Shown here in pieces: positions 49,906-59,360 of a stretch of DNA of 64,000 nt. The position numbers and the translations under genes were made by a program. Under the pieces are notes generated by a model. That model saw only the letters and a program-made list of their open reading frames with translations. It was not told where the DNA came from and did no database searches. Position 1 is the first letter of the stretch. The number at the start of each line of letters is the position of its first letter. This DNA is from Albibacillus kandeliae (GTDB lineage Bacteria > Pseudomonadota > Alphaproteobacteria > Rhodobacterales > Rhodobacteraceae). The stretch is taken from contig NZ_QEHM01000004.1 of NCBI RefSeq assembly GCF_003116585.1, forward strand, positions 452,264-516,263, read 5' to 3'.

Positions 49906-50607
49906 TCATCCTCCGGCAGTGAGCGATGCCAGATCCACCTCGCCGGCGGCCACGCGGGCCAGCAGCGCGACGTGCACATCCAGCGCGTCGATCACCCGGT
50001 AGCCGGGATCCTGCCCGTCGAAGGCGAGATTCAGGTCCGTTCCGGCGAGTACGATGGCCTCGGCGCCCTGCTCCGCGACCATGCGGCGGCCCGCCTCAAG
50101 GAACAGCTGGCGCTGCGCATCGCTGCACCGCCCCGCGACCGCGACATCCTGATAGGTCTGGCCGATGGTCTCGATCTCGTCATCCAGCGCGACCGCCTCG
50201 GTACGCTCCAGCTGGCCGAAGAGCCGCGTCCGCATCACCACGCGGGTGCCCAGCAGGCCGATCCGCCCGATCCCCTGATCCGCGAAGAAGCTGTCGAGCG
50301 GCGTCACCGCCGAGATCAGCGGCAGCGGCGAGATCGCGGCCAGTTCGTCAAAGCAATAGTGCGCGCCCAGCGAGGTCAGCGCCGCGATCTCGGCGCCCGC
50401 GCCTTTCAGCTCTGCGATCTGGTCGGCGAAGATCCGGGCCTGCGGTTCGCGGATATCGGCGAGGTTGTTGCGGATCAGCGTATGGATGTCGCCGTGGGAC
50501 AGGGTCATGCGCAGGCGCGCGCCCTTGGCCTCGACCGCCGCCGCAAGCCGCTGGTAGTAGACGAGACTCGCCGCGACCCCGATACCGCCAACCAGTCCGA
50601 TGTGCAT
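49906..50607 (-). CDS. Asp/Glu racemase-fold protein without catalytic cysteines
   Basis: A 233-residue protein of the aspartate/glutamate/hydantoin racemase superfamily (start HIGLVGGIGVAASLVYYQRL, later IGRIGLLGTRVVM). In racemases two cysteines act as acid and base. The first motif (CNTAH) reads SLGAH here, with Ser79, and the second (GCTE) reads AGTDL, with Gly189. Both cysteines are thus missing, so a two-base racemase mechanism is not possible. It may be a lyase-like or binding member. Neighbour genes do not hint at a pathway. Confidence 0.8.
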   Translation of the reverse strand: MHIGLVGGIGVAASLVYYQRLAAAVEAKGARLRMTLSHGDIHTLIRNNLADIREPQARIFADQIAELKGAGAEIAALTSLGAHYCFDELAAISPLPLISAVTPLDSFFADQGIGRIGLLGTRVVMRTRLFGQLERTEAVALDDEIETIGQTYQDVAVAGRCSDAQRQLFLEAGRRMVAEQGAEAIVLAGTDLNLAFDGQDPGYRVIDALDVHVALLARVAAGEVDLASLTAGG

Positions 50608-50679
50608 GCCTGCGCCTCCTCAGGGCCATTGCTTGCGAGCAGACTGCGACTGAATCGCGTGCTTTACAAGGGAGCCCCG

Positions 50680-52260
50680 TCAGCCCGCGAGGATCATCTC
50701 GCTCGCCTTCTCGGCGATCATGATGGTGGGCGAATTGGTGTTGCCGCTGGTGATCGTCGGCATCACCGAGGCATCGACGACCCGCAGCCCCCCAACGCCG
50801 CGCAGCCTAAGCTGAGGATCGAGCGGCGCGGAGTCGTCAGCGCCCATGCGCACGGTGCCGACCGGGTGAAAGATCGTGGTGCCGATGTCCCCGGCCGCAG
50901 CCTCGAGCTCGGCATCGGTCGCGGCCTGCAGGCCCGGCTTCATTTCCTCGGGCCGGTAGCGGGCCATCGCGGGCTGGGCCATGATCCGGCGCACCTGACG
51001 GATCGCCGCCACCGCGACCGCGCGGTCGCCCTCGGTCGAGAGGTAGTTCGGTGCGATCCGGGGGGCGGTCGCCGGGTCCGGCGAGACGATACGGACCTGT
51101 CCCCGGCTCTCGGGACGCAGGTTGCAGACACTGGCCGTCATCGCCGGGAAATCGTGCAGAGGCTGGCCGAAAGCCTCGAGCGAGAGCGGCTGGACATGGT
51201 ATTCGAGATCCGGCGTTTCGAGATCCGGGCGCGATTTGGAGAACGCGCCCAGCTGGCTTGGCGCCATCGACATGGGCCCGGTGCGGCGCAGCATGTACTC
51301 AAGCCCGATCATCGCCTTGCCGAAGAGGCTGGAGGCCATGGTGTTCAGCGTCTTGGCCCCGGTCAGCCGCCAGGCGCAGCGCAGTTGCAGGTGGTCCTGC
51401 AGGTTGCCCCCGATCCCCTCGACCTCGCGCAGCACGTCGATGCCGTGGTCCTGCAACAACGCCCCCGGCCCGATCCCCGAGAGTTGCAGGATCTGAGGCG
51501 AGTTCACAGCGCCCGCCGAAAGGATGACCTCGCCGCCGCAGCGCGCGGTTTTCAGGACGCCGCCCTGCCGGTACTCGACCCCGACGCAGCGGCCCTCCTC
51601 GATCAGCAGCCGGGTGGTATGCGCTCCGGTTTCGACCTGCAGCTTGTCCTTGGGGGCGGTCCGGAGAAACGCCTTGGCGGTGTTCAGGCGCCAGCCGTTT
51701 CTCTGGTTGACCCGGAAGTAGCCGACGCCCTCGTTGTTGCCGGTGTTGAAATCATCGGTCTTCGGCAGACCCTCGGCCTCGGCCGCCGCGATCCAGTCGT
51801 CGAGGACATCCCAGTGCAGCCGCTGGTTGTCGACCCGCCATTCACCCCCGGCGCCATGCATGTCGCTGGGCCCGTCGACGTAATCTTCGACCCGCTTGAA
51901 CAGCGGCAGCACGTCGTCCCAGCCCCAGCCGGTGCAGCCCATCTGGCGCCAGTTGTCGTAATCGGCCGCCTGTCCGCGCAGGTAGAGCATGCCGTTGATC
52001 GAGGAACATCCGCCCAGCACCTTGCCGCGCGGGTAGAGCAGGGAACGCCCGTTCAGGCCCGGCTCGTCCGCCGTGCGGTACATCCAGTCGGTGCGGGGAT
52101 TGCCGATGCAGTAGAGATACCCCATCGGAACGTGGACCCAATGGTAGTTGTCGCGGCCCCCGGCCTCCAGCAGCAGCGTCTTGCGCCCTGCCCGGCTCAG
52201 CCGGTTCGCCAGCACGCAGCCGGCGCTGCCCGCGCCGATGACGATATGGTCCCAGGTCAT
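50680..52260 (-). CDS. GMC family FAD oxidoreductase (choline/alcohol dehydrogenase-like)
   Basis: A 526-residue glucose-methanol-choline flavoprotein. FAD site IVIGAGSAGCVLANRL; GMC signature 1 GKVLGGCSSINGMLYLRG; signature 2 GAVNSPQILQLSGIG; catalytic His in HPVGTVRMG; second active-site Asn in SGNTNSPTIMIAEKA. It oxidises an alcohol to an aldehyde. No betaine aldehyde dehydrogenase or BetI gene is adjacent, so a choline role is not supported here. Confidence 0.93.
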   Translation of the reverse strand: MTWDHIVIGAGSAGCVLANRLSRAGRKTLLLEAGGRDNYHWVHVPMGYLYCIGNPRTDWMYRTADEPGLNGRSLLYPRGKVLGGCSSINGMLYLRGQAADYDNWRQMGCTGWGWDDVLPLFKRVEDYVDGPSDMHGAGGEWRVDNQRLHWDVLDDWIAAAEAEGLPKTDDFNTGNNEGVGYFRVNQRNGWRLNTAKAFLRTAPKDKLQVETGAHTTRLLIEEGRCVGVEYRQGGVLKTARCGGEVILSAGAVNSPQILQLSGIGPGALLQDHGIDVLREVEGIGGNLQDHLQLRCAWRLTGAKTLNTMASSLFGKAMIGLEYMLRRTGPMSMAPSQLGAFSKSRPDLETPDLEYHVQPLSLEAFGQPLHDFPAMTASVCNLRPESRGQVRIVSPDPATAPRIAPNYLSTEGDRAVAVAAIRQVRRIMAQPAMARYRPEEMKPGLQAATDAELEAAAGDIGTTIFHPVGTVRMGADDSAPLDPQLRLRGVGGLRVVDASVMPTITSGNTNSPTIMIAEKASEMILAG

Positions 52261-52327
52261 TCACGTTCCTCCCGGCGGAACCTTCTCCGAGCCGCCGGGA
52301 GGGTGCAAGTGCGAACTCCGCCGCCGG

Positions 52328-53920
52328 TCAGGCGCGGGTGCCGACGATGCGCCGGAGTTGCGAGGGGAAGAGCTGCAGCAGCAGCGTCTCGGTCATCGCC
52401 TTGCCGCGCACCTCGACATAGGCCGCGATGTCGATCGGATCATCGTTGTTCTCCGGCAGGGCCGAGAAATCGATGTCGAAGATCGCGCGCCAGTAGTCCT
52501 CACCCGCCACCGGATAGACGGAGGTGTTGTCCACCAGCCCCTGCGAGGCCGAGACGTGCAGGACGGCGTCGCCGCGCCCGAGTCCGTCGAAGCCGTGCGG
52601 ATCGAAGTCGCAGACCATCTTGGCCACGCCAGCCGGTCTGGGCTGGCCGGGAACGCCGCCCGCACCGATCCGCGTCGCGGTGAAACAGGCGGTGTCGGGC
52701 GTCACCGGGCAGCTTTCGGCCCAGTGCAGGCGATAGGCCAGATCGTAGCGGCTGCCCGCCGCGGCCCGGGGGCCCGGGGTCCAGAAGGCGACGATGTTGT
52801 CGTGGATCTCGTCGTCGGTGGGAATCTCGACCAGCGAGACGGCACCGTTGCCCCAGTTGCCCTTGGGCTCGATCCAGGCGCTCGCGCGTTTTTCGTAGAA
52901 GACGCCGTCGTCGAGGTATTCCTGAAAGCTCCGCTCGCGCTGCATCAGCCCGAAACCGCGCAGGTTGTCGGCCATGAAGGCGTTGGCCATCGTGCGCGGC
53001 GGGTTGTTCAGCGGACGCCAGGTGCGGCGCCCCTCGGAATCGTGGATCTCGAGGCCGTCGGAATCATGCACCTCGGGCCGCCAGTCGGGCGCGAGATTGC
53101 GGTTCTGCTTGCCGTACCAGAACATCGAGGTAAGGGGCGCGATACCCAGCCGCTCGACGTCGCCGCGCAGGAAGAGGGTCGCGTCGATGTCCTGGATCAC
53201 GCCCTTGTCGCGCGACGAGGAGATGCGATAGGCGCCGGTCGCGCGCGGGCTCTCGAGCAGGGCATAGGCGACGAGGCCGCCGTTCTTCTGCGGTTCCAGC
53301 CAGAAGCGGGTGAAGCGCGGGAACTCCTCGGGGCCGGTGGCGACGGCCGTGTCCAGTGCGAGGCCCCGGACCGACAGGCCGAACTGGCCGCTGTAGCCCG
53401 AGGTCCGCCAGTAGGAGGCGCCAAGGAAGGCCATCCAGTCGAGGCCCGAGGTCTCGTCCTGCACGCGGAAGCCTGCGAAGCCCACGGAATCCTTCAGCGA
53501 TTTCGCCGGGTTGTCTTCGGGGATATCGAACAGGCCCTTGGAGAACAGCACCTCGCGGGCCATGCCGCCCTCGACGGAGTAGACCTTGATGGATTCCTTG
53601 AAGTAGCGGCCGGGGAAGAAGAACTGGACGGGCGAGCGGCCCGCCTGACCCTTCCACAGGCTGCGGTCGGGTTTGAACCGGATCTGGTTGTGGCGGTCGT
53701 AGTCGAGCTTGTCGAGCGTCTCGGCCTCGGCGATGCGCGCGGGCTTGAAATCCTGCCGCGACAGCAGGCGGGCCTTTTCTTTCAGAAGTTCGAAGGAGAA
53801 GGCTTCTGCCGGGCCCTCGACGGGTGTCGTTGCGCGGGCAACGTCGGGCAGCAGATAGAAGGCGCCCGCAGCGAGGGCGGATGCCAGAGCATCGCGGCGG
53901 GTAAGGGTCGTGTCGGACAT
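52328..53920 (-). CDS. opgD: Periplasmic glucan biosynthesis protein OpgD/MdoD
   Basis: A 530-residue protein with a twin-arginine signal (TLTRRDALASALAAGAFYLLPD). The OpgG/OpgD body is recognised by FDFELLKEKARLLS-like start, YWRTSGYSGQFGLSVRGLALDT, FTRFWLEP and a C-terminal Ig-like domain (VYVEVRGKAMTETLLLQLFP-like strand). The Tat signal favours OpgD over the Sec-exported OpgG. It shapes or degrades osmoregulated periplasmic glucans. No opgH is adjacent. Confidence 0.92.
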   Translation of the reverse strand: MSDTTLTRRDALASALAAGAFYLLPDVARATTPVEGPAEAFSFELLKEKARLLSRQDFKPARIAEAETLDKLDYDRHNQIRFKPDRSLWKGQAGRSPVQFFFPGRYFKESIKVYSVEGGMAREVLFSKGLFDIPEDNPAKSLKDSVGFAGFRVQDETSGLDWMAFLGASYWRTSGYSGQFGLSVRGLALDTAVATGPEEFPRFTRFWLEPQKNGGLVAYALLESPRATGAYRISSSRDKGVIQDIDATLFLRGDVERLGIAPLTSMFWYGKQNRNLAPDWRPEVHDSDGLEIHDSEGRRTWRPLNNPPRTMANAFMADNLRGFGLMQRERSFQEYLDDGVFYEKRASAWIEPKGNWGNGAVSLVEIPTDDEIHDNIVAFWTPGPRAAAGSRYDLAYRLHWAESCPVTPDTACFTATRIGAGGVPGQPRPAGVAKMVCDFDPHGFDGLGRGDAVLHVSASQGLVDNTSVYPVAGEDYWRAIFDIDFSALPENNDDPIDIAAYVEVRGKAMTETLLLQLFPSQLRRIVGTRA

Positions 53921-54129
53921 GATAATCCCGGGTCAGTGTGCCAATGGCGACAGAAATGATAGGGCAGAGGGAAAACGCAATGCGGCGTTTGCAACAGGAC
54001 TGGATTCGGCAGTCTCCCGCCCGAAATGGCGGCGCATCTGCCCGGCTGGCGGTCCGGGGTCCGGCGATCTGCACACTTGGGCGGCAAAGCCCGTGGCCTC
54101 TCGTCCCGACCCGGTGAACGCCACCGCGG

Positions 54130-54588
54130 TCAGACGGGCAAGGCCGTTGTCCTGAAGACGGTCCGCAGGGCAAAGCTCGACTGCATCTGCGCGACCCCCG
54201 GCAAGCGGCTGAGATGCTGGCGGTGGATGCGCGCAAAATCCTCGGTATCCTCGGCGACGATCTTGAGGATGTAGTCCGCCGTGCCCGCCATCAGGTGGCA
54301 TTCGAGCACGTCGGGGATGCGAGAAACCGCCTTTTCGAAGGCATCGAGCACCTCGTCGGACTGGCCCTGCAGGGTGATCTCGACGAAGACCACGGTGGAC
54401 ACGCCAAGCTTCTTGGCGTCCAGCAGTGCGACGTAGCCCTTGATGTACCCCTCGCTCTCCAGCCTCTGCACCCTGCGATGGCAGGCCGACGGCGACAGGT
54501 TCACCTGCTCGGAGAGGTCGGCGTTGGACATGCGTCCGTTGCGCTGAAGCGCGGAGAGAATGTTGCGATCTATCGAGTCGAGGGTCAT
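54130..54588 (-). CDS. Lrp/AsnC family regulator
   Basis: A 152-residue regulator. Helix-turn-helix DSIDRNILSALQRNGRMSNADL and SPSACHRRVQRLESEGYI, then the RAM ligand domain (VFVEITLQ, ECHLMAGTADYILKIVAED). Divergent from ald, so it is most likely the alanine-responsive activator of that gene (AldR-like). Confidence 0.94.
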   Translation of the reverse strand: MTLDSIDRNILSALQRNGRMSNADLSEQVNLSPSACHRRVQRLESEGYIKGYVALLDAKKLGVSTVVFVEITLQGQSDEVLDAFEKAVSRIPDVLECHLMAGTADYILKIVAEDTEDFARIHRQHLSRLPGVAQMQSSFALRTVFRTTALPV

Positions 54589-54621
54589 TGGCGCACGAGT
54601 TTTGCAGATAGCGCCGTATTT

Positions 54622-54639
54622 TTCGAAGAGGCTTCGAAG
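54622..54639. promoter_or_regulatory. Repeated TTCGAAG sites between the Lrp gene and ald
   Basis: TTCGAAG occurs at 54622-54628 and 54633-54639, 11 bases apart start to start, so both fall on the same helix face. This spacing suits the octameric or multimeric binding of Lrp proteins. Confidence 0.35.
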
Positions 54640-54728
54640 TCAACCCCCTTTCACGACCGATATTCTCACGGAAATTGCAAAAGGCCGGGCGCATAGTGGT
54701 GAAAAAATCAGCACAGGGAAGGTCAACA

Positions 54729-55847
54729 ATGAAAATCGGATGCCCCCGCGAGATCAAGCCGCAGGAATTCCGGGTCGGGATGACCCCGAATGCCGCGCGC
54801 GAAGCCGTCGCCCACGGGCACAGCGTGGTTGTCGAGGCTGGCGCGGGTGTCGGCTCGGGCTTTGACGATGCGGATTACGTGGCTGCGGGCGCGACGATCC
54901 TGCGAACGGCGCAGGAGGTCTTTGCCGAGGCCGATATGATCGTCAAGGTCAAGGAACCGCAGATGAGCGAGCGCCGCCTCCTGCGCGAGGGGCAACTGCT
55001 GTTCACCTATCTCCACCTTGCGCCCGATCCGGCCCAGACCAATGACCTGCTGGCCTCCGGCTGTACTGCAATCGCCTATGAAACCGTGACCGACGCGCAG
55101 GGTGGCCTGCCGTTGCTGGCGCCGATGTCCGAGGTTGCGGGCAAGCTGGCGCCGCAGGTTGGCGCATGGACCCTGCAGAAGGCCAACGGCGGTCGCGGTG
55201 TGCTGCTCGGCGGCGTGCCCGGCGTGTCGCCCGCCAAGGTCGTGGTGATCGGCGGCGGCGTTGTCGGCACCCATGCGGCCCGTGTGGCCGCGGGCATGGG
55301 CGCGGATGTGACCGTGCTGGACCGGTCGCTGCCCCGAATGCGCTACCTTGACGATGTGTTTGGTGGCCAGTTCAAGACCTCTTACGCCAGCGCGGGCAAC
55401 ACCGCGGACATGGTCGCGCAAGCCGATCTGGTGATCGGGGCGGTTCTGGTGCCCGGCGCGGCGGCGCCCAAGCTGGTGACCCGGGCCCAGCTGGCGACCA
55501 TGAAGCACGGCGCGGCCATCGTGGACGTCGCGATCGACCAGGGCGGCTGTTTCGAGACGTCGCACGCCACCACACACGAAGATCCGATCTACGAGGTCGA
55601 GGGCATCATGCACTACTGCGTCGCCAACATGCCCGGCGCGGTCGCACGAACCTCTACCATCGCGCTTGGCAATGCCACCATGCCCTTCCTGCTGGCGCTT
55701 GCCGACAAGGGCTGGAAAAAGGCCTGCGCCGACGATCCGCACCTGATGAACGGCCTGAACGTCCATGCCGGCAAGCTGACCTACGCGGCTGTCGGCGAGG
55801 CGCTTGGCATCGACACCATCTCTCCCCTGGAGGCGATCCGGGCCTGA
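54729..55847 (+). CDS. ald: Alanine dehydrogenase
   Basis: A 372-residue NAD-dependent enzyme interconverting L-alanine and pyruvate plus ammonia. [19 protein letters not shown] is the N-terminal signature; the NAD fold is [30 protein letters not shown] and YLHLAPD hold catalytic Lys and His. ATG at 54729 behind GGAAGG. Divergent from the Lrp gene, and followed by a strong hairpin. Confidence 0.97.
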   Translation: MKIGCPREIKPQEFRVGMTPNAAREAVAHGHSVVVEAGAGVGSGFDDADYVAAGATILRTAQEVFAEADMIVKVKEPQMSERRLLREGQLLFTYLHLAPDPAQTNDLLASGCTAIAYETVTDAQGGLPLLAPMSEVAGKLAPQVGAWTLQKANGGRGVLLGGVPGVSPAKVVVIGGGVVGTHAARVAAGMGADVTVLDRSLPRMRYLDDVFGGQFKTSYASAGNTADMVAQADLVIGAVLVPGAAAPKLVTRAQLATMKHGAAIVDVAIDQGGCFETSHATTHEDPIYEVEGIMHYCVANMPGAVARTSTIALGNATMPFLLALADKGWKKACADDPHLMNGLNVHAGKLTYAAVGEALGIDTISPLEAIRA

Positions 55848-55869
55848 TCCCCAGCCCCGCCTCCAACCA

Positions 55870-55905
55870 GGTGCACGGGACGGTGTCCAGACCGCCCCGT
55901 GCACC
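55870..55905. terminator. Hairpin between ald and the MFS gene
   Basis: GGTGCACGGG / CCCGTGCACC (55870-55879 and 55896-55905) with an inner GGT/ACC pair forms a long stem between two convergent genes. There is no U tract, so termination may be Rho-assisted. Confidence 0.5.
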
Positions 55906-55910
55906 CCTGA

Positions 55911-57095
55911 TCATCCCGGCACCCCCTGCCGGTCCCGCCGGATCAGCGCGTAGAGCGTCAGGCTGACCGCAAGCGCGGCGAGAGATAGCGCGATGAGAAC
56001 GCCCAGCGTCCCCTCCGGCCCGATCCGTGCCACCAGCACGGCCCCCGCCAGCGGCGCGGCCGAAGAGGCCAGCAGCACCGGCATCGCGATCTGCCCCATG
56101 ATCCGCGCGTAATCCTCCGGCCCGAAGACCGCCAGCGGCAGCGCACCGCGCGCGATGGACCAGAGCCCGTTGCCCCCGCCGAAGGCGATCAGCGCGGCGG
56201 CGGCCGGGAGGCCAAGCTCGAGCCCGGCAAAACCGAAGAGGATCAGTCCGGTCGAGACCAGCAGCGTCCAGATCGGATGATGCCGGCCCCGCCCCATCAT
56301 CTCGACCACCCGCGCTCCGACCTGCGCCGGTCCGATCAAGGCGCCGAGCGAAACGGCGGCGGCGAGCGAATGGCCCAGCGAGGTGAGGATCGACATGAGG
56401 TGCACCATCCACAGCGAGGACAGCACCGCCAGCAGGATACCGGTGAGCGCCATGCACCAGAACCGCGGGTCCATGTGCGCGGGGCGTCCGCCCTCGGGCC
56501 CGCCGCCGACCCGGTGGGCCAGTTCGGGCGGCACCCGGGGCAGCGCGAACCAGCAGAGCGGCAGGGTCACGCAGAGGTGCAGCGCGGCATAGGCGAGGCA
56601 GGTGCCGCGCCAGCCCAGCGCCTCGACCAGAAAGGCCGAGATCGGCCAGCAGACCGTACTAGCGAAACCGCCCCAGAGGGTCAGAGCGGTGATCGCCCCG
56701 CGCGCGCCCGCGCCGTAGATCCGCCCAAGGGTCGAGAAGGCAGCGTCGTAGAGCCCGGCGCCCATGCCGATCCCGGTCAGCAACCATGCCAGCAGGTAGA
56801 CGGCCTCGCTCTGCGCCAGTGCCATGATCACCAGCCCCAGCGCGATCAGGCCCATGCCTGTCGAGAGCACCCGTCGACCGCCCTGCGCCTGGATCACCCG
56901 GCCCACGCGGCGCGAGACGAGTCCCGCCGCAAGCAGACCAACCGAGAGGCCACCGCTGACCAGCCCGGCGGACCAGCCGGTTTCCGCCTCGACCGGTGCG
57001 GCGAGCACGGCAAGGAGGTAGAAACTGGAGCCCCATGCAAAAATTTGCACGATCCCGAGAACCGAGATCGTGCGTGTCCTTTCCGAAAGGATCAT
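55911..57095 (-). CDS. MFS transporter
   Basis: A 394-residue protein with twelve predicted spans (start IFAWGSSFYLLAVLAAPVEAETGWS, inter-helix SRRVGRVIQAQGGRRVL as the MFS loop 2-3 motif). It resembles monocarboxylate/oxalate-formate-type exchangers. Cargo unknown. It ends next to ald but is convergent to it. Confidence 0.87.
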   Translation of the reverse strand: MILSERTRTISVLGIVQIFAWGSSFYLLAVLAAPVEAETGWSAGLVSGGLSVGLLAAGLVSRRVGRVIQAQGGRRVLSTGMGLIALGLVIMALAQSEAVYLLAWLLTGIGMGAGLYDAAFSTLGRIYGAGARGAITALTLWGGFASTVCWPISAFLVEALGWRGTCLAYAALHLCVTLPLCWFALPRVPPELAHRVGGGPEGGRPAHMDPRFWCMALTGILLAVLSSLWMVHLMSILTSLGHSLAAAVSLGALIGPAQVGARVVEMMGRGRHHPIWTLLVSTGLILFGFAGLELGLPAAAALIAFGGGNGLWSIARGALPLAVFGPEDYARIMGQIAMPVLLASSAAPLAGAVLVARIGPEGTLGVLIALSLAALAVSLTLYALIRRDRQGVPG

Positions 57096-57138
57096 CTGCG
57101 CCTCATGCGCAAAGCGAAATCGCGTGTCTGTCCTGCCC

Positions 57139-57570
57139 TCACCGGGCCTGCAGGGCGTCGCGGATCTCGATCAGGATGTCCTTTTCCGAAGGGCCGGCCG
57201 GAACCTCGGGGGCGATATCCTCGGGCTTTTCTGCCAGCGACTTGACCCGGTTCACCATCTTGACCAGCAGGAAGACCACCCATGCGATGATCAGGAAGTT
57301 GACCACGGCCATGATGAAGCTGCCATAGGCGAAGATCGAGGCACCCGCTGCGCGCGCGGCTTCGAGGCTGGCGTTCGCCGGTACGTCACCGGACAGAACG
57401 AAATAGTTGTTGGTGAAATCCAGGCCCCCGGTGAAAAGGCCGATGATCGGGTTGATGATGTCGGCGACCAGCGACGACACGATCGCCGTAAAGGCGGCAC
57501 CGATGATGATACCGACCGCCATGTCCATCACGTTGCCCTTGGCAATGAACTTCTTGAATTCCTGAATCAT
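57139..57570 (-). CDS. mscL: Large-conductance mechanosensitive channel
   Basis: A 143-residue MscL: N-terminal helix [25 protein letters not shown], pore helix with glycines, and second span [20 protein letters not shown], then a cytoplasmic helix. It releases solutes on osmotic downshock. Normal length. Confidence 0.96.
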   Translation of the reverse strand: MIQEFKKFIAKGNVMDMAVGIIIGAAFTAIVSSLVADIINPIIGLFTGGLDFTNNYFVLSGDVPANASLEAARAAGASIFAYGSFIMAVVNFLIIAWVVFLLVKMVNRVKSLAEKPEDIAPEVPAGPSEKDILIEIRDALQAR

Positions 57571-57708
57571 TCCTAGTCCCTCGATAGATCCGGCCCCGGC
57601 ACCTGTTCACCCAGACACAGGGTGAAGCGCGCCGATGCACCGAACCAAGGCTGTTATCCATGGGAAAAAGCCTTAGCTTCCCCCGCAAGTTTCGCAATGG
57701 AGTCCTCG

Positions 57709-58407
57709 ATGTCAGCTCTCACCGATTTTCCCATCACCCGCAAATGGCCCGCGACAAATCCCGGGCTGCTGCAACTCTACTCCTTTCCAACTCCGAATGG
57801 CGTAAAAGTTTCCATCGCACTGGAAGAAATGGAAATTCCCTACGAGGCGCATAAGGTCACGCTGGCCGACGCCGACGTCAAAAGCCCCGAGTTCCTCTCA
57901 CTGAACCCAAACAACAAGATCCCCGCGATCATTGATCCGAACGGCCCCGATGGAGAGCCCATCGGCCTGTTCGAGAGCGGCGCGATCCTGATTTACCTTG
58001 CCGAGAAAAGTGGCAAGTTGATCGGCAAGACCGCCGCCGACAAGGCCCATGTGATCCAGTGGCTGATGTTCCAGATGGGCGGTGTCGGCCCGATGTTCGG
58101 CCAGCTCGGGTTCTTCTACAAGTTCGCCGGGAGCGAGATCGAGGACCCGCGCCCGCGCGAGCGTTACATCAACGAGGCCAAGCGCCTGCTGGCGGTCATG
58201 GAGAAGCAGCTGGAAGGCCACGACTGGATCGCGGGCGACTTCTCGATTGCCGACATCGCGTTGGCCCCCTGGGTCAACTCGCTGGACTTCTACGGCGCGC
58301 GCGAGGTCGTGGGCTGGAGCGACCACAAGAACCTGATCGCCTATGTCGACCGCTTCATGGCGCGCCCCGCCGTGAAGAAGGGCATGAACATCCCGCCGCG
58401 CGGCTGA
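57709..58407 (+). CDS. YghU/Nu-class glutathione transferase-like protein
   Basis: A 232-residue GST of the Nu/YghU-YfcG branch, active as a disulfide-bond reductase or peroxidase. LQLYSFPTPNGVKVSIALEEM is the Thr/Asn-type glutathione-binding start (TPNGxK); NPNNKIPAIID and ESGAILIYLAEKSG follow. ATG at 57709 with GGAG six bases upstream is chosen over the ATG at 57697. Confidence 0.92.
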   Translation: MSALTDFPITRKWPATNPGLLQLYSFPTPNGVKVSIALEEMEIPYEAHKVTLADADVKSPEFLSLNPNNKIPAIIDPNGPDGEPIGLFESGAILIYLAEKSGKLIGKTAADKAHVIQWLMFQMGGVGPMFGQLGFFYKFAGSEIEDPRPRERYINEAKRLLAVMEKQLEGHDWIAGDFSIADIALAPWVNSLDFYGAREVVGWSDHKNLIAYVDRFMARPAVKKGMNIPPRG

Positions 58408-58521
58408 TGCCCCTCAGGACCCGGGAGCAACAGGTTCCCGGGTCTGTCCCCTGCACGATTGAGCGAGAGCGCCCTGCTGCCCTATAAAGTCCGGATCGAG
58501 ACAAGCCGGAAAGGACCGCAG

Positions 58522-59283
58522 GTGTTCAACCGACTGAGGATGCTCTACACCGCCGACACCCCGGCGGCCCACCGTTTCCGCTATGGCCTGCTGATCTTCG
58601 ACCTCGCGACGATCCTGTTTGTCGTCGTCACGTCCTTCTTTCCCCACACCCCCACGGTCGAAGTCATCGATTTCCTGCTCGGCGCCCTGATCCTCGGCGA
58701 CTTCCTGATCCGCCTTGCCATCGATCCGCAGAAGAAGAGTTTCTTCCTGCGGCCCGCCAGCTGGGCCGACATGGTGGCGGTTGCCTCGTTCCTCGCGCCG
58801 ATTGCCGGGGAGGGGTTCGGGTTCATCCGCGTCCTGCGCACGCTGCGATTGCTGCACACCTACGAGCTGACCTCGCGGCTGAGGAAGGACTTTGCCTACT
58901 TCCGGCGCAACGAGCAGGTGGTGCTGGCCTCGGTGAACCTCTTCGTCTTTCTCTTCGTGATGACCGGGCTGATCTACGTGTTGCAGCACCCGACCAATCC
59001 CGAGATCGGGAACTACGCGGATGCGCTCTATTTCACCGTCACGACGCTGACGACAACGGGGTTCGGCGACATCACCCTGACCGGCACCTCCGGCAGGATG
59101 CTTTCGGTCGGGGTCATGATCGTCGGGGTCACCCTGTTCCTGCGACTGGCGACGGTGCTGTTCCGGCCTGCCAAGGTCCGCGAGGAATGCGACACCTGCG
59201 GGCTTCAGCTGCACGACCCGGACGCGGTGCACTGCAAGCACTGCGGGGCGACCATTCACATCAAGACTGAAGGCCACGTCTAG
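58522..59283 (+). CDS. Voltage-gated-type K+ channel with C-terminal zinc ribbon
   Basis: A 253-residue six-span ion channel. I prefer the GTG at 58522 behind GGAAAGGA; an upstream TTG at 58459 is possible. The S4-like RVLRTLRLLHTYELTSRLR has regular arginines. The selectivity filter is TTTGFGD (residues about 178-183), GFG in place of GYG. After S6 the tail carries CDTC and CKHC (Cys223, 226, 238, 241), a treble-clef-like zinc ribbon. Short KvAP-type channels usually end without such a ribbon, which may sense metal or redox state. Confidence 0.88.
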   Translation: MFNRLRMLYTADTPAAHRFRYGLLIFDLATILFVVVTSFFPHTPTVEVIDFLLGALILGDFLIRLAIDPQKKSFFLRPASWADMVAVASFLAPIAGEGFGFIRVLRTLRLLHTYELTSRLRKDFAYFRRNEQVVLASVNLFVFLFVMTGLIYVLQHPTNPEIGNYADALYFTVTTLTTTGFGDITLTGTSGRMLSVGVMIVGVTLFLRLATVLFRPAKVREECDTCGLQLHDPDAVHCKHCGATIHIKTEGHV

Positions 59284-59311
59284 CCACAACGGAATTGGGG
59301 GTAGCAACGAA

Positions 59312-59338
59312 GAAGCCCCGGGAGTGACCCGGGGCTTC
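59312..59338. terminator. Bidirectional hairpin between the K+ channel gene and pheT
   Basis: GAAGCCCCGGG-AGTGA-CCCGGGGCTTC is a perfect 11-base-pair stem between two convergent genes. T-rich flanks are weak. Confidence 0.7.
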
Positions 59339-59360
59339 GTGCTGTCGTGTCTGGCCCGCG

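Noticed and set aside
50680..52260. Choline dehydrogenase (betA) call
   Set aside because: The GMC motifs are shared by many alcohol oxidoreductases, and no betB, betI or choline transporter gene is adjacent, so the specific name is not supported.
49972..52683. A 903-codon open frame on the plus strand
   Set aside because: It lies antisense to the racemase-fold, GMC oxidoreductase and part of opgD genes. High GC leaves antisense frames open; the translation has no motif and a composition rich in Arg, Gly and Ala.
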